From assembly GCA_009663005.1 (NCBI GenBank), contig CM018913.1:15197246-15209745 (forward strand): a stretch of DNA of 12,500 nucleotides. Reading direction: 5' to 3'. Positions 9,237-12,500 of this stretch are shown one piece after another; the first letter of the stretch is position 1; every line of letters starts with the position of its first letter. The notes under the pieces are model-generated. The model was not told where the DNA came from, searched no databases, and saw only the letters and a program-made list of their open reading frames with translations. A program made the translations under genes and the position numbers. Source of the DNA: Actinidia chinensis (taxonomy: Eukaryota; Streptophyta; Magnoliopsida; Ericales; Actinidiaceae).

Positions 9237-9460
9237 GCTATGTTGGTTAGTGTAAATAAATACCTATTCGGATCGTCTGGGTAGAGTAGGCACCATACAT
9301 CCTTTATGTCTATAGGTACCCGTGAAGTTTTTTTCACCTTATTTTACAATTGGTAGCTATGTTTGCATGGACCTATTTGGATCATCTGGTCAGCACATCA
9401 TAGAGCTTTTAATGCATATAGTTATGGAATAGTTGAACAAATTTTATGCTAAAACTCTCA
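9237..9460. repeat. Degenerate ~109-bp direct duplication
   Basis: ACCTATTCGGATCGTCTGG at 9262-9280 recurs as ACCTATTTGGATCATCTGG at 9371-9389 (17 of 19 identical, 109 bp apart). Neighbouring words line up at the same offset: CACCATACATCCTTTATGTC against CATCATAGAGCTTTTAATGC, and GCTATGTT before each copy. This is an old tandem duplication, outside any recognised element. Apart from this repeat, the hairpin at 9564 and intron-like T-rich sequence, 9235-9701 holds nothing I can name. Confidence 0.5.
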
Positions 9461-9563
9461 AATTGTTGCATAAAAATTCTATGACACTTTTTCCCCATCT
9501 TTTTTTTATCAGATGGCTCTTTTTTATGACATTTCTTGATGATATTTTAGTATATGAAAAAAT

Positions 9564-9583
9564 GAATGTTTACGCAAACATTC
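9564..9583. other. Perfect 8-bp hairpin
   Basis: GAATGTTT and AAACATTC (arms 9564-9571 and 9576-9583) are perfect inverted repeats around the 4-base loop ACGC. No poly-T tail or other context gives it a role. Confidence 0.5.
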
Positions 9584-9701
9584 CTAAAAGAAAAAACAAG
9601 TGACCATCATGCTAAAGTTGATTCTCCAATTATTTTTGTTTGATGTCTCTTGTCATAGCATTATGCTTCTTTTGTTATCTGAGCTCTTTTGAGAAAAGCA
9701 G

Positions 9702-10094
9702 GATTCTCAGATTTCTAGCAACGTTCCACACTTCCTGGTTAAGTATAGGACTGACAATTCTGCACTTCTCATTGGCTTAGCAGTTGAGTTTGGTATTTTT
9801 TGGTTGTTTTTTCTTTTTAGTTGCAGCATCCACTGGTCTTAGTTTTTTGCTTGCATCTTGAAATTTTCTCCTGGTCTTGTTGCTTTCCTATAATACTTTA
9901 CACTTGTTCTTGCAGTCAATTTTGTAATTTGGAGGGATTTGGATGGATACACACACCCCAAAATCTCGTGCGTAACTGTTCCAGCGAGGGGGCCACACAG
10001 AACGCCACGCAGGGGGGGGCACCACACCCAACACAATCACACATTTTGTACGATGTATAAAGAGAGGAGCCTCGTCGTAATGGGTACTTCATAA
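9702..10094 (+). CDS. Candidate two-exon coding fragment, unidentified protein
   Basis: Exon A (9702-9792) follows a possible acceptor ending AAAAGCAG. It reads DSQISSNVPHFLVKYR and then TDNSALLIGLAVEF. A donor (G|GTATTT) at 9793 and the acceptor TTCTTGCAG ending at 9915 bound a T-rich 123-bp intron, a normal plant size. Joining 9792 to 9916 keeps the frame and continues VNFVIWRDLDGYTHPK, ending in TAA at 10092-10094. Exon A is balanced in composition and protein-like. The last ~40 codons, through a GC-rich segment with eight consecutive G, are His/Arg/Pro-rich and less convincing; an alternative donor (C|GTAACT) lies near 9970. Upstream exons were not found and the nearby LTR at 9234 may have cut them off. 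I recognise no family. It could be the 3' end of a host gene, a pseudogene, or chance. Confidence 0.35.
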
Positions 10095-10742
10095 TTCTGT
10101 TTCCACTTTTGCTTGTCCTAAACTGCTCACTAATGTGTAGCACGATAGCACGTGAAATATAAAATACTTGTTTGTTTGTTTTCAATTTCGTATTGAAACA
10201 TTCTTCTAGATATTTAGAATGTGAAAGGTAATTTATGTTGATGACTGACCAAAGTAATGGGATAGACCAATTCTTATAACTAAAAATTTTCCCAACTTAG
10301 AGAATAATAGAACCTAGTTTTTTTTCATGTAAAATTAGGGGGACACTATGCTTCAATGAAGGGCTTTGGTCTTCATTTTTATCCTTCCAAGCTGTCTCTT
10401 ATTCCTCTCTAGCCTCCTCTCTAAAAAGAAGAAGTTTAACTTTGATATCTTCTGGATAAATGTAGAAAGAGCAAAATCCTTTTTTTCTTCTAATATTTGA
10501 TGGGTTTCTAGGTTCTTCCCAAAGTTCAAATGTAATGTTCCGAGCTATTCCTTGAGAATTGCACCCTTGTATTCTGTCCCACGGGAGTTAATTACCATTG
10601 CTCCACTAGGTCCTTCAGCCCACCTGACCCCACAACATTTTTTTTTCAAAAAATAAAAATAAAACTGCTAAACAATGGAAATAGTATATTTTGGATTAGC
10701 GAGACTGAAAAGTTGTGAGCCATTAATGCCATAGAACCTATG
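10095..10742. other. Stretch without a recognisable gene
   Basis: AT-rich with T and A runs. It could be 3' UTR or intergenic DNA after the candidate exon. A CACGTG G-box core lies at 10149-10154, but nothing around it supports a promoter. Mixed pyrimidine- and purine-rich patches occur at 10370-10430. No ORF, tRNA or repeat could be supported. Confidence 0.5.
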
Positions 10743-11018
10743 TATCCTCGTGCAACAGTTTATTTTTATTTTTATAACTCGGTATCCGCCCAAGGACAGA
10801 CTAATTCATGGGCCCAATCGGTGACTAGCCGGGTAGGGTGGGGTGGGGTGGGTGGTGCAATTAAAGCTAGGCAAAAAGCTCCATATGGAGTGACCCAACT
10901 CAGAAATTGATAGCACCTAAAAAGTTTCAAATCTGAGACCTTAAAAGGGAGCAGACCTCCTAAGTCCCTATCCTAGATCACCGGGCCAACCCTTGAGGGT
11001 TATCCTCGTCCAACAGTT
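10743..11018 (-). mobile_element. tRNA-derived SINE with target-site duplication
   Basis: The body is 10761-11000 (240 bp) on the minus strand. The flanking direct repeats TATCCTCGTGCAACAGTT (10743-10760) and TATCCTCGTCCAACAGTT (11001-11018) match at 17 of 18 positions, as expected for a LINE-type target duplication. The head (minus strand from 11000) is ACCCTCAAGGGTTGGCCCGG. An A-box-like TGGCCCGGTGATCT lies at 10988-10975 and a B-box-like GATTTGAAAC at 10933-10924, about 42 bp apart, as in tRNA-derived polymerase III promoters. The tail at 10761-10775 is A-rich (ATAAAAATAAAAATA on the minus strand). The internal palindrome CTCCATATGGAG (10879-10890) and the wording match a SINE-like repeat I know from other plant genomes. 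It encodes no protein and would be mobilised by a LINE in trans. Confidence 0.87.
10831..10852 (+). other. G-tract cluster, potential G-quadruplex
   Basis: Five consecutive G-tracts of 3-4 bases (10831-10833, 10836-10838, 10840-10843, 10845-10848, 10850-10852) are separated by 1-2 bases. This meets the usual sequence rule for a stable G-quadruplex. It lies within the SINE body on the strand opposite the SINE transcript. Confidence 0.8.
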
Positions 11019-12202
11019 AGCCAACTTAGACACAGTTTCAGATTAAAAGGTGATTGTTACGAGGGCAAGTCATGTCCATAACATTTACTAGCAGTTTCTC
11101 ATATGAATCTAAAATAGAAGTCTCAGCAGTTCTGTTTGGTTGGTAAAACCTATAATTTTGTTATGGATTCTTGCTTTACATTTTCATTATTTCACGCTAG
11201 TTACGGAATTTTTAATCTTCTCTGGTTATTCAGTGTCGGCTCATGTTTTTAGAAGGTGATGACGCCCACAACCAACACAGCACTTTGAAAGGAAGTTGGC
11301 TATTTCACTGAAAGCAAGTTGGAACTAACAACTGAAAAATTTTTCCCGCAGTACTTGCTTTGACATTTTATTATCATTTACTCTGGCTACCTGATGAGAG
11401 TTAGTCGCAATTCTGGCCGAAATCAGACCCAAACATGGGTACATCCTTTATGTCTGCGCTATTGTTTTTGGCTTTGTGGATTTATGTATCTTGTTATGGA
11501 GGCCAAAATATATGTAATATCTTTTGTAGTTACACTGGTTTGTCAATTCATCTGGTCAGTCGTTCAGTATTGAGCCGCTTTGCGTTACCCTAGAAGAATC
11601 ACTCGATATGAAATTGTTTTTTGGACGTGTTTGATGTATATCGTTTGTGTAAAAATGCTGGTGAATATGTATATCAATGATTGATTAGAGCAAAGTGTTG
11701 AGATTTTGGTTGCCAATTTATTCATTGGATTTAACCTAGTTTGTACCAATCGAGTGGGATTATATTCACTTGGCCTTAATCTTGAGTTAAAAGTCTTGTA
11801 TCCACGTCTCAAGCGAAGCTGAAAGATATGATCTCTAGTGAATCTAGAAGTGAAAAGTTGGGCCATTTGATCTGAGATCTAGATTTATTTGTCTATGTTT
11901 TTTTGGGTATATTTGGATTTTACATTTGTGGAGGAAAAACAGAAGGGAAGAAAATATATAGAAAAAGAAAATGAAGTGGAAGAAGCAAATATATTTCTTC
12001 AGTTTCTTGGCTAGGTGGGTGGGATTTGAAATTATCCACAAGAAATGATTTTAATTAAATAGGTATATTCCTCTTTTACTCTCTCCTTTTCATTTTTTTT
12101 TTTTGAAGCTTTACTCATCCGTCTTGGTACATCCAAAAATCCAAACAAGAATTAGAGTACCAACTAGTTTTTCAGGCTGAATAGTACGTTGTGTTGTAGA
12201 GC
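11019..12202. other. Gene-free upstream region of the edge gene
   Basis: No convincing coding region. A 59-codon + strand ORF (11394-11573) with two hydrophobic segments follows an acceptor-like TTTTTCCCGCAG (ends 11351), but nothing else supports it. A 93-codon minus-strand ORF at 11585-11866 lacks protein-like composition. Two words shared with 9296-9393 occur at 11440-11455 and 11548-11559. The T/A-rich end (11880-12110) suits a distal plant promoter. Confidence 0.5.
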
Positions 12203-12475
12203 GAGAGAGAGAGAAGCCCCCATTTTTTTTAGCAGTGATGCGTAAATTTTTGGGGCTTTCGAAGGCTGGCCACCATAAAAGATTATACACTATGATAAAC
12301 CAAGGGACAATCCCAAGCATGTGGATTGGCTTTTCTTCCTTTCTTATCCTCAAAATCTCTCTGCACGATAGAGAGAGAGACAGAGAGAGAGAGAGACAGA
12401 ACCTCCATACAACAGGTTACTGTTTGGTAAGCAGTGAGAGAGATTCACACACCCAACACTCCCCCACCAAAGAAA
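12203..12475 (+). promoter_or_regulatory. Probable core promoter and 5' leader with GA microsatellites
   Basis: Features common at plant gene starts appear in order: a GA repeat (12203-12215), a weak TATA-like CATAAAAG (12274-12281), a pyrimidine patch (~12330-12352), a second GA repeat with CA interruptions (12369-12400), and a C/A-rich leader up to the start codon at 12476. GA repeats are frequent in plant 5' UTRs and can recruit GAGA-binding BBR/BPC factors; that role is inferred here. The TATA and transcript-start assignments are weak. Confidence 0.45.
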
Positions 12476-12500
12476 ATGAGGCAAACCCCAAAGCTCTTCC
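12476..12500 (+). CDS. Start of a + strand gene, truncated by the window edge
   Basis: The ATG at 12476 sits in AAAGAAAATGAGG, a typical plant initiation context with A at -3. It opens MRQTPKLF before the window ends. It is supported mainly by its setting: a pyrimidine patch, GA-microsatellite leader and CA-rich pre-start segment with no earlier ATG in the last ~110 bases. Only eight codons are visible, so no family can be assigned. It could also be a short upstream ORF. Confidence 0.45.

Noticed and set aside
9699..9700. Reading exon A upstream without an intron
   Set aside because: A TGA at 9690-9692 closes the frame, so the segment needs an acceptor at 9701 or is not coding.
10924..10988. 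A tRNA gene
   Set aside because: Only box A/B-like motifs are present, without a cloverleaf or anticodon arm; they belong to the SINE head.
11585..11866. 93-codon minus-strand ORF
   Set aside because: AT-biased residues, no motif, no promoter or splice context.
12111..12353. 80-codon minus-strand ORF
   Set aside because: It overlaps the probable promoter and pyrimidine patch of the + strand edge gene and shows no recognisable motif.

Overview
This window looks like nuclear DNA from a flowering plant, probably a eudicot. It is AT-rich, has no dense gene packing or Shine-Dalgarno/operon signals, and contains plant LTR-retrotransposon landmarks: a plant initiator-tRNA-Met primer-binding site, a SIRE-type Copia LTR, a Gypsy gag and a tRNA-derived SINE. 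It also has plant-like intron borders and a GA-microsatellite 5' leader just before a start codon at the right edge. I cannot name the species.

Layout. About three quarters of the window (1 to ~9234) is retroelement-derived. Positions 1-792 look like the 3' non-coding end of a SIRE-type Ty1/Copia element on the + strand, followed by its 3' LTR at 793-2455. That LTR carries a striking tandem array of ~61-bp units built around the palindrome GTGTCGACAC. The LTR ends exactly where a Ty3/Gypsy element on the minus strand is interrupted. Reading right to left, the Gypsy element shows its 5' LTR (~3906-6482), a tRNA-iMet primer-binding site (3887-3897), and a broken gag (2456-3730) with a frameshifted zinc knuckle, cut off just before the expected protease. 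The simplest reading is a nested insertion, with the SIRE element jumping into an older Gypsy element. Positions 6483-7706 hold AT-rich DNA with an LTR-like or promoter-like end (TATA box at 7436) and a 38-codon ORF fragment. Positions ~7704-9234 resemble the LTR of another, probably Gypsy-class (Athila/Tat-like or non-autonomous) element on the minus strand, with a strongly pyrimidine-rich block inside.

The right quarter (9235-12500) looks like lower-copy, gene-associated DNA. It includes a candidate two-exon coding stretch on the + strand (9702-9792 joined in phase to 9916-10094) of unknown function. It also includes an intact SINE on the minus strand (10761-11000) flanked by an 18-bp target-site duplication with one mismatch. 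After ~1.2 kb with no convincing gene comes a probable promoter and 5' leader with pyrimidine-rich and GA-microsatellite tracts. The first eight codons of a + strand gene lie at the very edge (12476-12500).

The confident content is mobile-element archaeology plus the edge of one or two host genes. I found no evidence of a new multi-gene system. The most useful points for follow-up are the nested insertion, the palindromic LTR array, the SINE with its duplication, and the unidentified two-exon fragment.
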